From positions 62,001 to 126,000 of the forward strand of contig JAJYGP010000025.1 in assembly GCA_021785035.1 (NCBI GenBank): a stretch of 64,000 bases of DNA, read 5' to 3'. This stretch comes from Pseudomonadota bacterium (GTDB lineage Bacteria > Pseudomonadota > Gammaproteobacteria > Acidiferrobacterales > Acidiferrobacteraceae). A model generated the notes under the pieces. It had not been told where the DNA came from and ran no database searches. It was given only the letters and a program-made list of their open reading frames with translations. Of the stretch, positions 36,243 through 45,851 are shown piece by piece. Numbering within the stretch: position 1 is the stretch's first letter; every line of letters starts with the position of its first letter. A program made the position numbers and the translations under genes.

Positions 36243-36689
36243 TTATTCCCCTGCCTCTTCGCTGTCGCTGAGCGCGTCTTTATTGATGGACTGAAGGGCC
36301 TCGGCCCATAGGTTTTCCAGCCCTTGCAGGTCGGTCATCACGATCGTATGAAGGGCGATCAGTCTCCCGGTCAGGGCATCGAGATCGGCCCCGCCCGTCA
36401 GATCTTGGGCCGTGCGTTCGGTAAGTAAGAGTGTATCGCGCATGCTGAGGCAGGATCCAAGCAGGTTTTTCAATCGCTCTCGCTTGTGCGGAATCCAGTC
36501 ACGGTCCGCGCCGAGCGATTTCAGGCGTTCGCCGAGATCGAGGATGCGCTTGCGCAGTTTGCTTGTGGCGCCGAGCTTATCGCTCTTTATATCCCCCCAA
36601 ACCGCAATCTCTATCAAAGCCAGCCAATGTCCCTTCAGCTGAGCGAGCAATTCCGGATCTGGCCCTATCGGGGTTGTCGACTGGTTCAT
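36243..36689 (-). CDS. Hypothetical helical protein downstream of murU
   Basis: This 148-aa protein has no domain I recognise. It is predicted helical and charged: a central block from LRKRILDLGERLKSLG to KNLLGSCLSMRDTLLL is followed by an acidic C-terminus (DALSDSEEAGE). There is no signal peptide or membrane segment. Its ATG overlaps the murU stop (ATGA), so it belongs to the amgK-murU operon and is the last gene before a terminator. A role in cell-wall recycling is only a guess from position. Confidence 0.75.
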   Translation of the reverse strand: MNQSTTPIGPDPELLAQLKGHWLALIEIAVWGDIKSDKLGATSKLRKRILDLGERLKSLGADRDWIPHKRERLKNLLGSCLSMRDTLLLTERTAQDLTGGADLDALTGRLIALHTIVMTDLQGLENLWAEALQSINKDALSDSEEAGE

Positions 36690-37342
36690 AACATTCCTTC
36701 GTTGAGGGCTCGGAGGCGTTCCGGGGTGCCGACATCGGTCCAAAGCCCCCGATAGTGCTCCCCCGCCACCAAGCCTTGGGCCATGGCTTTGCGCAGAAGC
36801 GGTGCGAGCGGAAAGCGTTCTTCCGAGCTCGATCTAAAGAGCGTCGCTCGGTAAACGCCGACTCCAGCGAAGGTGAGACGCGGGGCGCGATCAATGACCT
36901 GCCCGTTCTCCAGCCCAAAATCGCCAGCGTCATGATGTTCCGGGTTATCGACCAACACCAGGTGCGCTAGCCCCGGGGGGGCGTTAGGGAGCTGGGCGAA
37001 AGGGTAGTCGGTATAAATGTCGCCGTTGACGACCACGAAGGTGTCGCTTGTCAATAATGGCAGCGCTCGGCGTATGCCTCCTCCGGTTTCAAGTCCCGTC
37101 GGCCCCTCGTCGGAGTAGCGAATACGGGCGCCCAAGGCGTGCCCGGACCCGAGGTAAGACTGCAATTTGTGCCCCAGGTGGGCGACATTGATAACAATCT
37201 CGTCAAAACCGGCCGCCACAAGTTGGGTGACTAGGCGCTCGATAAGTGGCACGCCGCGTACACTTAACAGCGGTTTTGGGATGGTGTCGGTCAGAGGCCG
37301 CATGCGTTCGCCGCGGCCGGCCGCAAGTATCATGGCGATCAT
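36686..37342 (-). CDS. murU: N-acetylmuramate alpha-1-phosphate uridylyltransferase MurU
   Basis: This 218-aa nucleotidyltransferase carries the sugar-nucleotide signature LAAGRGERMRPLTDTIPKPLL at the N-terminus and VVNGDIYTDYPF around the metal-binding aspartate. In Pseudomonas, MurU makes UDP-MurNAc from MurNAc 1-phosphate in the recycling route that bypasses MurA and thus fosfomycin. The call over other NTP transferases rests on its overlap with amgK and on the lptD-surA neighbourhood, where murU normally lies. Confidence 0.92.
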   Translation of the reverse strand: MIAMILAAGRGERMRPLTDTIPKPLLSVRGVPLIERLVTQLVAAGFDEIVINVAHLGHKLQSYLGSGHALGARIRYSDEGPTGLETGGGIRRALPLLTSDTFVVVNGDIYTDYPFAQLPNAPPGLAHLVLVDNPEHHDAGDFGLENGQVIDRAPRLTFAGVGVYRATLFRSSSEERFPLAPLLRKAMAQGLVAGEHYRGLWTDVGTPERLRALNEGML

Positions 37343-38328
37343 TTTGGTTCAGGCAAGCCGCACAAAAGAGCGTGAAGCGCGCTCAAGTCCTCGTACTCGG
37401 CGGTTGTTTCGCGCAGGTAGCGCATGGTGAGCGGCAGATCTGCAAGGTAGCCCGATTTGCCGTCGCGGAGATGGAGTCGAGCAAAGATGCCAGCTACTTT
37501 CAGGTGGCGTTGAATGCCGATTCTATCGAACCACTCGACAAATCGATCTGCGTTATCGCAGCGGTGGATGCCCGATTCACGGGCTAGCTGCCAGTAGCCC
37601 TTAACCCATTCCAGAACCCGGGCTCTTGGCCAACTGATGTAGCAGTCTTTGAGGAGCGACGCGAGATCGTAGGTAATGGGCCCGAGCACGGCATCCTGGA
37701 AGTCGAGAATGCCAGGGTTATGGCGCGCAGCGATCATGAGGTTGCGCGAGTGGTAGTCGCGGTGAACCCAGACTTGGGGCTGGCTGAGGGCCGATGCCGT
37801 GAGCGATTGAAAGGCGGCACTTAAGACCCTGGCTTGCGCCGCCGAGATCGTGATCCCGAGATAGCGTTCCAGATACCAGGTCGGAAACAGCTCCATTTCC
37901 TTTTGGAGCAGCTCGCCGCTGTAAGGGGGTAAAAATTCGGGATCCGAAAATGTCCCGCTCTGAAGTACGACCAGCGCCCTCAGGGCATCGCCATAGAGCC
38001 GCTCCACCGTGTCGGCGTTGAGCTCGTTGAGATAGGGCCTATGACCGAGATCGGAAAGCAGGCAAAACCCGTGGTCCAGGTCGCATGCGAGAATGTTCGG
38101 CACATGTAAACCGACCGTGGCGAAGCGGCGCGCGATCTTCACAAATAGCCCGAGATCCTCCTTTTCGGGCGGGGCATCCATGACGATCCACGAATCGCCG
38201 GCCTGCGTCACCCGGAAGTAGCGCCGGAAACTGGCATCGGAAGACGCGGGTACGCAGTCAAAGCCGGGACCCCCCAGGGCCTGCGCCGCGAAGTTCCGTA
38301 AGGCGGCGAATCGTACATCGTCGGACAC
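37339..38328 (-). CDS. amgK: N-acetylmuramate/N-acetylglucosamine anomeric kinase AmgK
   Basis: This 329-aa aminoglycoside-phosphotransferase-fold kinase phosphorylates MurNAc and GlcNAc at C1, feeding MurU. Catalytic motifs are VWVHRDYHSRNLMI (Brenner HxDxxxxN) and GILDFQDAVLGPITYDLASLL (metal-binding DFQD). SSDASFRRYFRV is the nucleotide-binding loop. I chose the GTG at 38328, preceded by AAGGGGG; longer versions reach into lptD. It overlaps murU by 4 bp and is divergent from lptD, as in Pseudomonas. Confidence 0.92.
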   Translation of the reverse strand: MSDDVRFAALRNFAAQALGGPGFDCVPASSDASFRRYFRVTQAGDSWIVMDAPPEKEDLGLFVKIARRFATVGLHVPNILACDLDHGFCLLSDLGHRPYLNELNADTVERLYGDALRALVVLQSGTFSDPEFLPPYSGELLQKEMELFPTWYLERYLGITISAAQARVLSAAFQSLTASALSQPQVWVHRDYHSRNLMIAARHNPGILDFQDAVLGPITYDLASLLKDCYISWPRARVLEWVKGYWQLARESGIHRCDNADRFVEWFDRIGIQRHLKVAGIFARLHLRDGKSGYLADLPLTMRYLRETTAEYEDLSALHALLCGLPEPK

Positions 38329-38414
38329 GAAAACAGCCCCCTTCTCATAGAACCCTTGCTTAGGCGGTCGATTGTATGCGATTTTAGCGGGCACATACAT
38401 TCCGCCGATTTCAT

Positions 38415-40574
38415 ATGCCCCGGGCCGTTGCCGTGCGCTCTTTGGCGGGGCTCCTGCTGTCAGTTGCATGCTCTTGCAGCGCGAGCGCCGCCGTATGCCC
38501 CCCGATTCCTCCGCATCCGGTTCCGTTCGTGAGCCACCATAAGGGGACCAAGGTGGCCCACGTCGTAGCCGATGAGGCGCGCGCCTTTCGTGACGGTGTG
38601 TCCGTCTTTAGCGGGCATGTAGTTTTGACTTACGGTGTCGAGGTGGTTCATGCCGCGTTGCTGCGCTTTAATCGTCTGCGTAACACCTTTACGGCCATAG
38701 GCCATGTGCGCGTGACCAATGGTAAAGGCGGGGTACTGCGGGCCCACTATTTCCACCTCAACCGGACATCCGGACGGGGCGTGGCCCGCGCCGTCCGCTT
38801 TGCCCTGCCGGCCAGCAATGCCCGCGGCCGCGCGGTCATGGTGATTTTGCGAGGGCACCACAAATCCGACATCAAACAGACACGCTACACGCTTTGCCCC
38901 GAGGGCACCAAGGTTTGGTACATCAACGCCGAGCGCTTGCACCTCAATTATCTCAAGGACGTCGGGGTGGCGCGCAACGCGAAAGTGGTATTCAAGGGCG
39001 TCCCGATCTTTTATTGGCCCTACCTAAGCTTCCCTTTGTCCTCTAAACGTAAATCGGGGTTCTTGCCGCCACGCTATGGAAGCGCCAGCACGTCCGGCAT
39101 CACCTTGTCCGTTCCCTACTATTGGAACTTAGCGCCCAATTACGACCTGACGACGACGCCCGAGGTCTTGGCGCGGCGCGGGGTCCTCTTCCGTAACCAT
39201 TTTCGTTATCTGGGCGCTACCTATAGCGGCTCGGATTACGTGGACTATATTCCCACCGATCGGGTCTATGGCGGTCCGCGTTATGCCCTGGATTTCATCC
39301 ATAACCAAACCTTCAACCCGTATTGGTGGGCCGCGGTCAATTATAACCGCGTATCGGATCCGGCCTTCTATACGGATTTCAGCAGCAACTTTTCTTTGGT
39401 GAGCCAGGTTGATGTCCCGCAGTTGGCGGAGGTCGGCTATTCAGGACGCAAGGTGCGCGTCCACATCGTGAGTTCATCCTATCAACTGCTCGATACAAGC
39501 CTCGGCTCGGCCTATCAGCCCTACCAGGAGTTGCCAGGGCTCTTTCTGCGCGCGCATAGCACCCTAAAGCCCAACCAGTGGCACTACTCTCTCCGGGCCA
39601 GCGCCATCCGCTTTATCGGCGGGAGTGGAATTCCAAGCGATCGCCTTAATCTCTACCCTTCGGTAAGCATTCCTTGGCGTTGGCCGGCCGGTTTCGTGAT
39701 CCCGAAGCTTGGCCTTCGCGAGACGGATTACCGGACCGCGGGACAACCCACCCTTTACCGCACGACCCCGACTGTAAGCCTGCGCAACGGCCTCATACTG
39801 GAACGGGGTTTCGTGGGCGGAGGTCGAGAGACCCTGACCCCCGAGATCGCGTACCTTTACGTTCCGTATCGCAATCAGCAGAACATTCCGATATTCGATA
39901 CCGCCCCCGCGCCTTTCACCTACACCGATCTTTTCCGGACCAACCCGTTTTTCGGGCCAGACCGCGTGATCGACACCAATCAGCTCACGGCTGGTCTCAC
40001 TACCCGCGTTTATTCGGCGCAGGGTCGCGAGCGTCTGCGGGCGAGCGTAGGCGAGATCTATTATTTTCATAAGCCAAGCATCTATCTGGCCCCGCAGACG
40101 CAGGTTTTAAACCGGGTCTCGGACTTGGCGGCCGAGGCCTACGCACGCCTCGCTCGCCGGTGGTATCTGCGGGGCTCCCTGGTCTGGAACCCCAATAACG
40201 ACCACACCGATGCCGGAGATGCCTACCTGGAGTATCAGCCGCGGCCTCGGGCGCTCATAACCGTCGGCCACAGGTACATCCGCGGTGTTCAAGAGCAAGT
40301 GGATCTCTCGATCCAGTGGCCGGTAGCGGACCGCTGGTCGACACTGGCGGAGACGAGCTACTCCTTGGCGCAGTCAGCAAGTTTGGAGTCCTATCTCGGT
40401 ATCCAATACAATAGCTGTTGTTGGGGCATCAGCTTTTTCGTTGGCAAGACCCTTGGTCTTAACAATACTCAGTTCACGACGACCAGTCTTGAGTTTACCT
40501 TGAACGGCCTGGGTGCCCTCGGGTCCGCGCCCGTCATACCCCTGGCCCAGCATGGCTTTATGTTGGGCCCTTGA
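38415..40574 (+). CDS. lptD: LPS-assembly outer-membrane protein LptD
   Basis: This 719-aa protein is the barrel of the LptD-LptE translocon that inserts lipopolysaccharide into the outer leaflet. After a signal peptide (residues 1-25) comes the periplasmic OstA/LptA-like jellyroll (VVADEARAFRDGVSVFSGHV and so on, to about residue 190) and then the C-terminal barrel, with family stretches FYWPYLSFPLSSKRKSGFLPP and NNCCWGISFFVGK-like paired cysteines (YNSCCWGISF). Two further cysteines lie in the N-terminal part. It heads the lptD-surA-pdxA-rsmA cluster. Confidence 0.95.
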   Translation: MPRAVAVRSLAGLLLSVACSCSASAAVCPPIPPHPVPFVSHHKGTKVAHVVADEARAFRDGVSVFSGHVVLTYGVEVVHAALLRFNRLRNTFTAIGHVRVTNGKGGVLRAHYFHLNRTSGRGVARAVRFALPASNARGRAVMVILRGHHKSDIKQTRYTLCPEGTKVWYINAERLHLNYLKDVGVARNAKVVFKGVPIFYWPYLSFPLSSKRKSGFLPPRYGSASTSGITLSVPYYWNLAPNYDLTTTPEVLARRGVLFRNHFRYLGATYSGSDYVDYIPTDRVYGGPRYALDFIHNQTFNPYWWAAVNYNRVSDPAFYTDFSSNFSLVSQVDVPQLAEVGYSGRKVRVHIVSSSYQLLDTSLGSAYQPYQELPGLFLRAHSTLKPNQWHYSLRASAIRFIGGSGIPSDRLNLYPSVSIPWRWPAGFVIPKLGLRETDYRTAGQPTLYRTTPTVSLRNGLILERGFVGGGRETLTPEIAYLYVPYRNQQNIPIFDTAPAPFTYTDLFRTNPFFGPDRVIDTNQLTAGLTTRVYSAQGRERLRASVGEIYYFHKPSIYLAPQTQVLNRVSDLAAEAYARLARRWYLRGSLVWNPNNDHTDAGDAYLEYQPRPRALITVGHRYIRGVQEQVDLSIQWPVADRWSTLAETSYSLAQSASLESYLGIQYNSCCWGISFFVGKTLGLNNTQFTTTSLEFTLNGLGALGSAPVIPLAQHGFMLGP

Positions 40575-40584
40575 AGGAGAAATT

Positions 40585-41826
40585 ATGCCGATTATAGTCC
40601 CGCAGGCGGGGGCCGCTAGCCATCCCGTGACCGTCGATCAGATCGTCGCGATCGTCAATAACGCCGTTATTACTCAAAACGAGCTCGATAAACGCGTATC
40701 GCTTTTGATGCGGCGCTTGGCGGCGCGCCATGTTGCCCTTCCCCCGCGGCGTTTGCTGGCGCGAAAGGTCTTAAGCCAAATGGTATTGCAACGCTTGGAA
40801 CTTCAATACGCCAAGCGCTTGGGTATACGTATAAGCCGAAGTCAACTGCGGCACGCCGAGAAGGACTTGGCGGCCCGCAATCACATGACCTTGGCTCAAT
40901 TTGAGGAAGCGGTGGCCGGGCAGGGCTTCAGTCCCCGAGGCTTTCGTCGGCGGTTGCGTGTCGAATTGACGATTCGGGAATTGATCGAGCGCCGGATTAG
41001 CCGAAGCGTGACGGTCTCGCGGCGGGCCGTGAACCGATTTCTGGCCCGGGCGCGGGCCGCGGACGGAGATCGTTATCGCATCTCCGAAATTACCCTGACG
41101 GTCCCCGCAACCGCAAGCCAAATGCGCCGCCAGAAGATCCACCGTCGAGCACGGGCGGTTCTCGCCAAGATTCGTGGTGGGGAACCGTTCAGTCAGGCCG
41201 CTATCGCCTATTCCCAAGACCCCCATGCCTTGGAAGGCGGCAGCTTGGGTTGGCGGACCGCGGCGCGGCTCCCGGCGCGCTTTGTGCGTGCGGCCCGCGC
41301 TATGACGGTGGGCCAGGTGCGACTGCTTACCGGGCACGCGGCCTATTATCTTATTAAGCTGCGCGGGGAAAAGGCCGGTGTTGCAGAGTCGGTCCGGGCT
41401 GAGGTGCGGCTGCGCGAGATCGTGCTGCGTCCGAGCCAATTCCTCTCGGGCTCGACCGTGCACGAAAAGTTGAAGGCGCTCAAGGCCCGCATTAGCCACG
41501 GTCAGCATTTTGCGACCGTGGCGAGAGCCTATTCTGAAGGGCCGTCCGCTCTCCGTGGCGGCTCCCTGGGCTGGGTGAGCCTCAGTGAGCTCCCGTCCAC
41601 GCTGGCTAAGGCGGCAAGCCGGCTTCCGCTGCATACCGTAGGCGGCCCGTACGTCATACCTCAAGGTCAGGCGCTTATCGAGGTGACGGGGCGCCGGCAG
41701 CGGAGTGGAATGACACGCGAGGAGGCGCGCCGACTCCTGCGCATGCGCAGAGGAAGCGCCCTGTATGTGCACTGGTTGCAGACGCTCCGTGACGACGCCT
41801 ACGTCCGTTATCCTGGCCATGGATAG
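40585..41826 (+). CDS. surA: Periplasmic chaperone/peptidyl-prolyl isomerase SurA
   Basis: This 413-aa protein has the SurA N-terminal chaperone helices (VDQIVAIVNNAVITQNELDKR) and two parvulin domains, about residues 165-265 (SQDPHALEGGSLGWRTAARLP) and 275-380 (YSEGPSALRGGSLGWVSLSELP). SurA escorts outer-membrane proteins, including LptD encoded just upstream. The ATG at 40585 has AAGGAGA upstream. The N-terminus MPIIVPQAGAASHPVTVDQ has no hydrophobic core, so an export signal is not apparent; an earlier in-frame start overlapping lptD does not supply a convincing one either. Confidence 0.93.
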   Translation: MPIIVPQAGAASHPVTVDQIVAIVNNAVITQNELDKRVSLLMRRLAARHVALPPRRLLARKVLSQMVLQRLELQYAKRLGIRISRSQLRHAEKDLAARNHMTLAQFEEAVAGQGFSPRGFRRRLRVELTIRELIERRISRSVTVSRRAVNRFLARARAADGDRYRISEITLTVPATASQMRRQKIHRRARAVLAKIRGGEPFSQAAIAYSQDPHALEGGSLGWRTAARLPARFVRAARAMTVGQVRLLTGHAAYYLIKLRGEKAGVAESVRAEVRLREIVLRPSQFLSGSTVHEKLKALKARISHGQHFATVARAYSEGPSALRGGSLGWVSLSELPSTLAKAASRLPLHTVGGPYVIPQGQALIEVTGRRQRSGMTREEARRLLRMRRGSALYVHWLQTLRDDAYVRYPGHG

Positions 41827-42793
41827 ACGTCCGCTTATTGCCATTACGCCGGGAGAGCCGGCCGGTATAGGTCCGGATTTGATGGCTTTGCTCGATAATC
41901 CCGGCGACGAGGCGGATTGGGTGTGTATCGCGGACCCCGGGCTTTTAGCCGATCGCGCTAGTCGGCGCGGACGAAAGCGCGAATGGCCGCTTTATACTCC
42001 GGGCGCGCGCGGCTTATCGATCTTGCCTGTGGCGCTGGCACAGCGCTCGGTACCGGGGGCCTTGGATGCGCGCAACGCTCCCTATGTGCTCACATGCCTA
42101 AGGCGCGCCGCCCAGGGCTGTTTGACTGGGGAGTTCGACGCCCTAGTCACGGGCCCTGTCCATAAGGGCATCATCAACGATAGTGGCGAGGCCTTCACCG
42201 GCCACACTGAGTTTTTGGCCACAGAGGCCGAGGTCGCCGAGGTCCTCATGGTGTTGGTCGCCGGGCCCTTGCGGGTCGCACTTTTGACGACCCATCTCCC
42301 CTTATCCGCGGTCCCGGCTGCCGTCACCAGCGCTCGTCTCGACGCTGCGCTCGACATTCTTCATCGCGGCCTTGTCCGCGACTTCGCCCTGCCCGCGCCC
42401 CGTATTGTCGTGCTGGGTCTCAACCCCCATGCCGGGGAAGGGGGCTATTTGGGTCACGAGGACCGAGATATTATTGGTCCGGCTGTCAACCGCGCCCAAG
42501 GCCGGGGTATAGATGCCGTCGGACCGGTGTCGGCGGATACTGCTTTCGTATCCAATCGACTCGTAGGCGTCGACGCGGTGCTCACCATGTATCACGACCA
42601 AGGCTTGCCGGTTTTGAAAAGCCATGGTTTCGGTCATGCGGTTAATGTCACCTTGGGACTCCCGTTCGTGAGGACCTCCGTGGATCACGGCACAGCACTT
42701 GATCGCGCGGGCCAAGGAACGGTCGACACTGGAAGTTTCGTCGAAGCGCTGGCGCTGGCTAAAGACGCGGCGTTGATTCGTGGCCGTGCTTAA
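41819..42793 (+). CDS. pdxA: 4-hydroxythreonine-4-phosphate dehydrogenase PdxA
   Basis: This 324-aa enzyme oxidises 4-phosphohydroxy-L-threonine in the DXP-dependent pyridoxal 5'-phosphate pathway. Family motifs include ITPGEPAGIGPD at the N-terminus, DALVTGPVHKGIIND, FTGHTEFLA, LGLNPHAGEGGYLG and MYHDQGLPVLK, the last two carrying metal-binding His and Asp residues. The ATG overlaps the surA stop by 8 bp. The surA-pdxA-rsmA order is standard in gammaproteobacteria. Confidence 0.96.
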   Translation: MDRRPLIAITPGEPAGIGPDLMALLDNPGDEADWVCIADPGLLADRASRRGRKREWPLYTPGARGLSILPVALAQRSVPGALDARNAPYVLTCLRRAAQGCLTGEFDALVTGPVHKGIINDSGEAFTGHTEFLATEAEVAEVLMVLVAGPLRVALLTTHLPLSAVPAAVTSARLDAALDILHRGLVRDFALPAPRIVVLGLNPHAGEGGYLGHEDRDIIGPAVNRAQGRGIDAVGPVSADTAFVSNRLVGVDAVLTMYHDQGLPVLKSHGFGHAVNVTLGLPFVRTSVDHGTALDRAGQGTVDTGSFVEALALAKDAALIRGRA

Positions 42794-43574
42794 AAAGCGT
42801 TTCGGCCAGCATTTTTTACACGATGAAGGCGTGCTTCAGCGCATCGCGAGCGCCTGTCTGGCCGCCCCGGGCGAGCAAACAGTCGAGATAGGTCCGGGGG
42901 GCGGCGCTTTGACGGCACATCTTCTGCAGCGCCTCGAGCGACTCCACGTGATCGAGATTGATCGCGATCTCGTGGCCGATCTCGGGCGACGATTCCCCCC
43001 GCCACGCGTCACGATCCACGAGGGCGACGTGCTTCGTTTTTCGCTGTGCGAGATCGGCGCAAGTGGTTTGCGGGTCGTCGGCAACCTTCCTTACAACATC
43101 TCGACGCCGCTCATTTTCCATCTCCTGGATCAGCCCTGTATCCAAAGCATGGTGTTTTTGCTGCAAAAGGAGGTTGTCGACCGATTGGCGGCCGCGCCGT
43201 GTGGCCCGGACTATGGGCGCCTGTCGGTGATGGTTCAGGCCCGGTGCGACGTGGCTCCGCTCTTTGCAGTTTCGGCTCAGGCCTTCACGCCGCCTCCCAA
43301 GGTCGAGTCCCGACTTGTGTATCTGCGACCGATTCCCCACCGCATCCCCGCACCGGACGCCGTACGGTTCGCCAAGCTTGTGGCGACCGCCTTTTCGCAG
43401 CGACGGAAGATGTTGCGCCATAGTTTGAAGGCCTATTTTGCTGCCGACGATTGGCGGGCCCTTGGTATCGACCCGACGCGTCGGGCCGAGACTCTGGCTT
43501 TTGAGGAGTTCGCGATGTTGGCGGCTTATCGGAGTCCCGCCGAAGCGGGTGTTCAGGAACCGTCGACTCCGTAA
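42780..43574 (+). CDS. rsmA: 16S rRNA A1518/A1519 dimethyltransferase RsmA (KsgA)
   Basis: This 264-aa SAM-dependent enzyme dimethylates two adenines near the 3' end of 16S rRNA late in 30S assembly. The N-terminal [21 protein letters not shown] loop [15 protein letters not shown] and catalytic [11 protein letters not shown] are diagnostic. The GTG at 42780 overlaps pdxA by 14 bp; a second GTG two codons later is possible. The 3' end overlaps queH on the other strand by 22 bp. Confidence 0.96.
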   Translation: MAVLKKRFGQHFLHDEGVLQRIASACLAAPGEQTVEIGPGGGALTAHLLQRLERLHVIEIDRDLVADLGRRFPPPRVTIHEGDVLRFSLCEIGASGLRVVGNLPYNISTPLIFHLLDQPCIQSMVFLLQKEVVDRLAAAPCGPDYGRLSVMVQARCDVAPLFAVSAQAFTPPPKVESRLVYLRPIPHRIPAPDAVRFAKLVATAFSQRRKMLRHSLKAYFAADDWRALGIDPTRRAETLAFEEFAMLAAYRSPAEAGVQEPSTP

Positions 43575-44206
43575 AATCGCTTCCCAAACTGAATTTTGGT
43601 TTGCCCTCTTTTCAGGCGGGCGCGATTCGTGTCGCGGAGCGAGTAGACGCATCCGCAATACTCCTGCTGATAGAAGTGGTTCTCTTTCGATAGTGTAATC
43701 ATGCGCTGGCTGCCGCCGCCCTTGCGCCAGTTGAAAGTCCAATAGGAGAGTCCGTCAAACCGCGCCGCGGCTCGTTCGCCACAGCCGTTGATCTGGTTCA
43801 TGTCTTTCCAGCGCGAGATGCCAAGCGAACTCGTAAATACAGAAAATCCATGTTCGACTGCGTATAGCGCCGAACGCTCGAACCGGAGATCGAAACATAC
43901 CGTGCAGCGGGCCCCGCGCTCCGGCTCGTTTTCAAGCCCTTTGACTCGCTGAAACCAGTTCTCTTGATCGTAGTCAAGGTCGATAAAGGCGATGCCCAGA
44001 GCGTCGGCAAAACGCTTGTTCTCGGCCTTGCGCAGCTCGTATTCTCCGCGGGGTTGGATGTTGGGGTTATAGAAAAGCACCGTGAGCTCAATGCCGGACC
44101 GCTGCATTTCCTGCATGATATCGGCGCAACAAGGGGCACAGCAAGAGTGCAAAAGGACCCGGCGCGAGCCATCGGGGACGATAAGGGGGGGCCGTTCGGA
44201 CGTCAT
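43553..44206 (-). CDS. queH: Epoxyqueuosine reductase QueH
   Basis: This 217-aa DUF208/QueH protein carries out the last step of queuosine synthesis in tRNA, reducing epoxyqueuosine, and is unrelated to QueG. It has the paired cysteines [14 protein letters not shown] near the N-terminus, [13 protein letters not shown] in the middle and the CGCVYS site near the C-terminus, which bind an Fe-S cluster. [16 protein letters not shown] is a family signature. It is the last gene of the glyQ-glyS run on this strand. Confidence 0.94.
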   Translation of the reverse strand: MTSERPPLIVPDGSRRVLLHSCCAPCCADIMQEMQRSGIELTVLFYNPNIQPRGEYELRKAENKRFADALGIAFIDLDYDQENWFQRVKGLENEPERGARCTVCFDLRFERSALYAVEHGFSVFTSSLGISRWKDMNQINGCGERAAARFDGLSYWTFNWRKGGGSQRMITLSKENHFYQQEYCGCVYSLRDTNRARLKRGQTKIQFGKRFYGVDGS

Positions 44207-44244
44207 GCCTTATTGTAACCCGCCGCTTCGTTTCGACACAGCCC

Positions 44245-44961
44245 TTAGGCAAGCCTTTCAAGGGCATCGGTGGTGTCCGTAATCCAGCGTTCGGCAAGCG
44301 CGTTTACGGTGGCTGGGTCTCGGCCATCGACGGCGATGGGGGGGCCGATGACGACGCGAATTACCCCCGGTCGTTTAAGAAAGGCGCGCCGCCCCCAAAA
44401 GCACCCCGCGTTGTGGGCTACGGGCAGGACCGGGCATGCGGCGGCGCAGGCGAGCCGCGCCCCGCCGAGTTTGAAGTGGCCATGTTCGCCGCGGGCGACG
44501 CGCGTCCCTTCCGGAAAGATGATGATGTAGCGCCCGTCTTGCAAACGTTTTTTGCCATCGCGAATGACCTGATCGATGGCCCGGCGTTTCTGTTCGCGGG
44601 CGATCGCGATCGGCTGGCTCAAGGCCATGCCCCATCCCAGCAGTGGTATCCAAAGTAGCTCCCTTTTCAGGACCCAGACGTGTGGCGGAAAGATCCACTG
44701 ATAGGCCAGCGTCTCCCATGTAGATTGGTGTTTTGACAAGATCACGCACGGGGTTTTCGGGATATGTTCGCGTCCCGCCACCTGATACGACAGCCCGCAG
44801 GTGATCTTGAGCCACCAGACCGTGAATCGCCCCCATTGACGGATGACAAGATAGCGGGGGATGGGCTTTAGCCAAAAGAGCGCCAACACCACCGGGGCCC
44901 ATACGGCAATTGAAGCCACAAAGCCCACTTGGAATAACGCGGCTCTGGCAATTCTCATCAT
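44245..44961 (-). CDS. plsC: 1-acyl-sn-glycerol-3-phosphate acyltransferase
   Basis: This 238-aa membrane acyltransferase converts lysophosphatidate to phosphatidate. The N-terminal hydrophobic helix spans residues 9-30. The catalytic block is ILSKHQSTWETL, a common proteobacterial variant of the HX4D/E motif, and IIFPEGTRVARGEHGHFKLGG is the FPEGTR glycerophosphate-binding motif. Its ATG overlaps the gmhB stop. The gmhB-plsC pairing is frequent in this class. Confidence 0.93.
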   Translation of the reverse strand: MMRIARAALFQVGFVASIAVWAPVVLALFWLKPIPRYLVIRQWGRFTVWWLKITCGLSYQVAGREHIPKTPCVILSKHQSTWETLAYQWIFPPHVWVLKRELLWIPLLGWGMALSQPIAIAREQKRRAIDQVIRDGKKRLQDGRYIIIFPEGTRVARGEHGHFKLGGARLACAAACPVLPVAHNAGCFWGRRAFLKRPGVIRVVIGPPIAVDGRDPATVNALAERWITDTTDALERLA

Positions 44962-45512
44962 GGCGTTACAGCGAGTCCCCCACCGAGGAGTGCCGAGGTA
45001 AACGCGGCAAGGTCATCGAAGACCGCAACCGAGTCAAGGCCGCTGGCCTTGGTCAAGGTCCTTAAGCCTTTGCCGGTTTTCACCAAAACTGGTATCGCCT
45101 GCGCCGCTCGCGCCGCTTCGATGTCGCGCAGCGAATCCCCCACGGCATAGGTCCCGCTCAGGTTAGTCTTGAGACGAGTCGCGATCTCTTCGAAAAGACC
45201 GATGTTTGGTTTTCGGCAGCGACAGTGATCATTAGGCCCGTGAGGACAAAAGAAGATAGCGTCGATCTCGCCGCCCTTGTGATGGATCTCGTCGATCATG
45301 CGGCTATGAATCCGGTTTAGCATATCGACATTAAAAAGCTGGCGGGCGATGCCGGACTGGTTTGTCGCCACGACTACGTGAAAGTCGGCATGGACGAGAC
45401 GAGCGATAGCCTCCAGGCTTCCCGGTATCGCCTGCCATTCGTCCGGGCTCTTAATGTAGGCGTCGGAGTCTTCGTTGATTACGCCATCTCGATCAAGGAT
45501 GACTAAGCGCAT
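44958..45512 (-). CDS. gmhB: D-glycero-beta-D-manno-heptose 1,7-bisphosphate 7-phosphatase GmhB
   Basis: This 184-aa HAD-superfamily phosphatase works in ADP-heptose synthesis for the LPS inner core. Motif I is ILDRDGVINEDSD, motif II VATNQSGIAR, and the GmhB zinc loop is FFCPHGPNDHCRCRKPNIG, with the ligands in a CxH...CxC pattern. The C-terminal GDSLRDIEAARAAQ is motif IV. It starts 3 bp after the MazG-like gene. Confidence 0.95.
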   Translation of the reverse strand: MRLVILDRDGVINEDSDAYIKSPDEWQAIPGSLEAIARLVHADFHVVVATNQSGIARQLFNVDMLNRIHSRMIDEIHHKGGEIDAIFFCPHGPNDHCRCRKPNIGLFEEIATRLKTNLSGTYAVGDSLRDIEAARAAQAIPVLVKTGKGLRTLTKASGLDSVAVFDDLAAFTSALLGGGLAVTP

Positions 45513-45515
45513 AAC

Positions 45516-45851
45516 TTAAGTCCTGAACTCGGAGACGCGTATGCGCCCGTTGATCATGCGCGATTCTCGGGTCATAAGCTTTTCCATTTTGGCCCAAAAC
45601 GCCTTGTCGAGCGAAAAATCAGCGGCGATCGCCGTCCCCATAAGCAGGATCAGAAGGTCCGCGCATTCCTCGGCCAGAGACTCCGTGTCCTTGCCTTTGG
45701 TAACGCACGCCGATATCTCCCCTAGCTCTTCGGCCATAAGCGCGACTCGGTAAGCGAGGTCCTCGCCACCCCTACCTTTGAGGTCGTGTTTGTCGTGGAA
45801 GGCCTGAACGGCCTCCGTCATGGCGGTAATGGAATCCCTGTTAGGACTCAT
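45516..45851 (-). CDS. MazG-like nucleotide pyrophosphohydrolase
   Basis: This 111-aa protein has a single MazG-type all-alpha NTP pyrophosphohydrolase domain. MAEELGEISACVTKG provides the EExxE metal site and AEECADLLILLMGTA the second ExxD site. Such enzymes hydrolyse dNTPs or NTPs to monophosphates and PPi. The ATG at 45851 overlaps the glyS stop by 11 bp. The natural substrate is unknown. Confidence 0.82.
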   Translation of the reverse strand: MSPNRDSITAMTEAVQAFHDKHDLKGRGGEDLAYRVALMAEELGEISACVTKGKDTESLAEECADLLILLMGTAIAADFSLDKAFWAKMEKLMTRESRMINGRIRVSEFRT

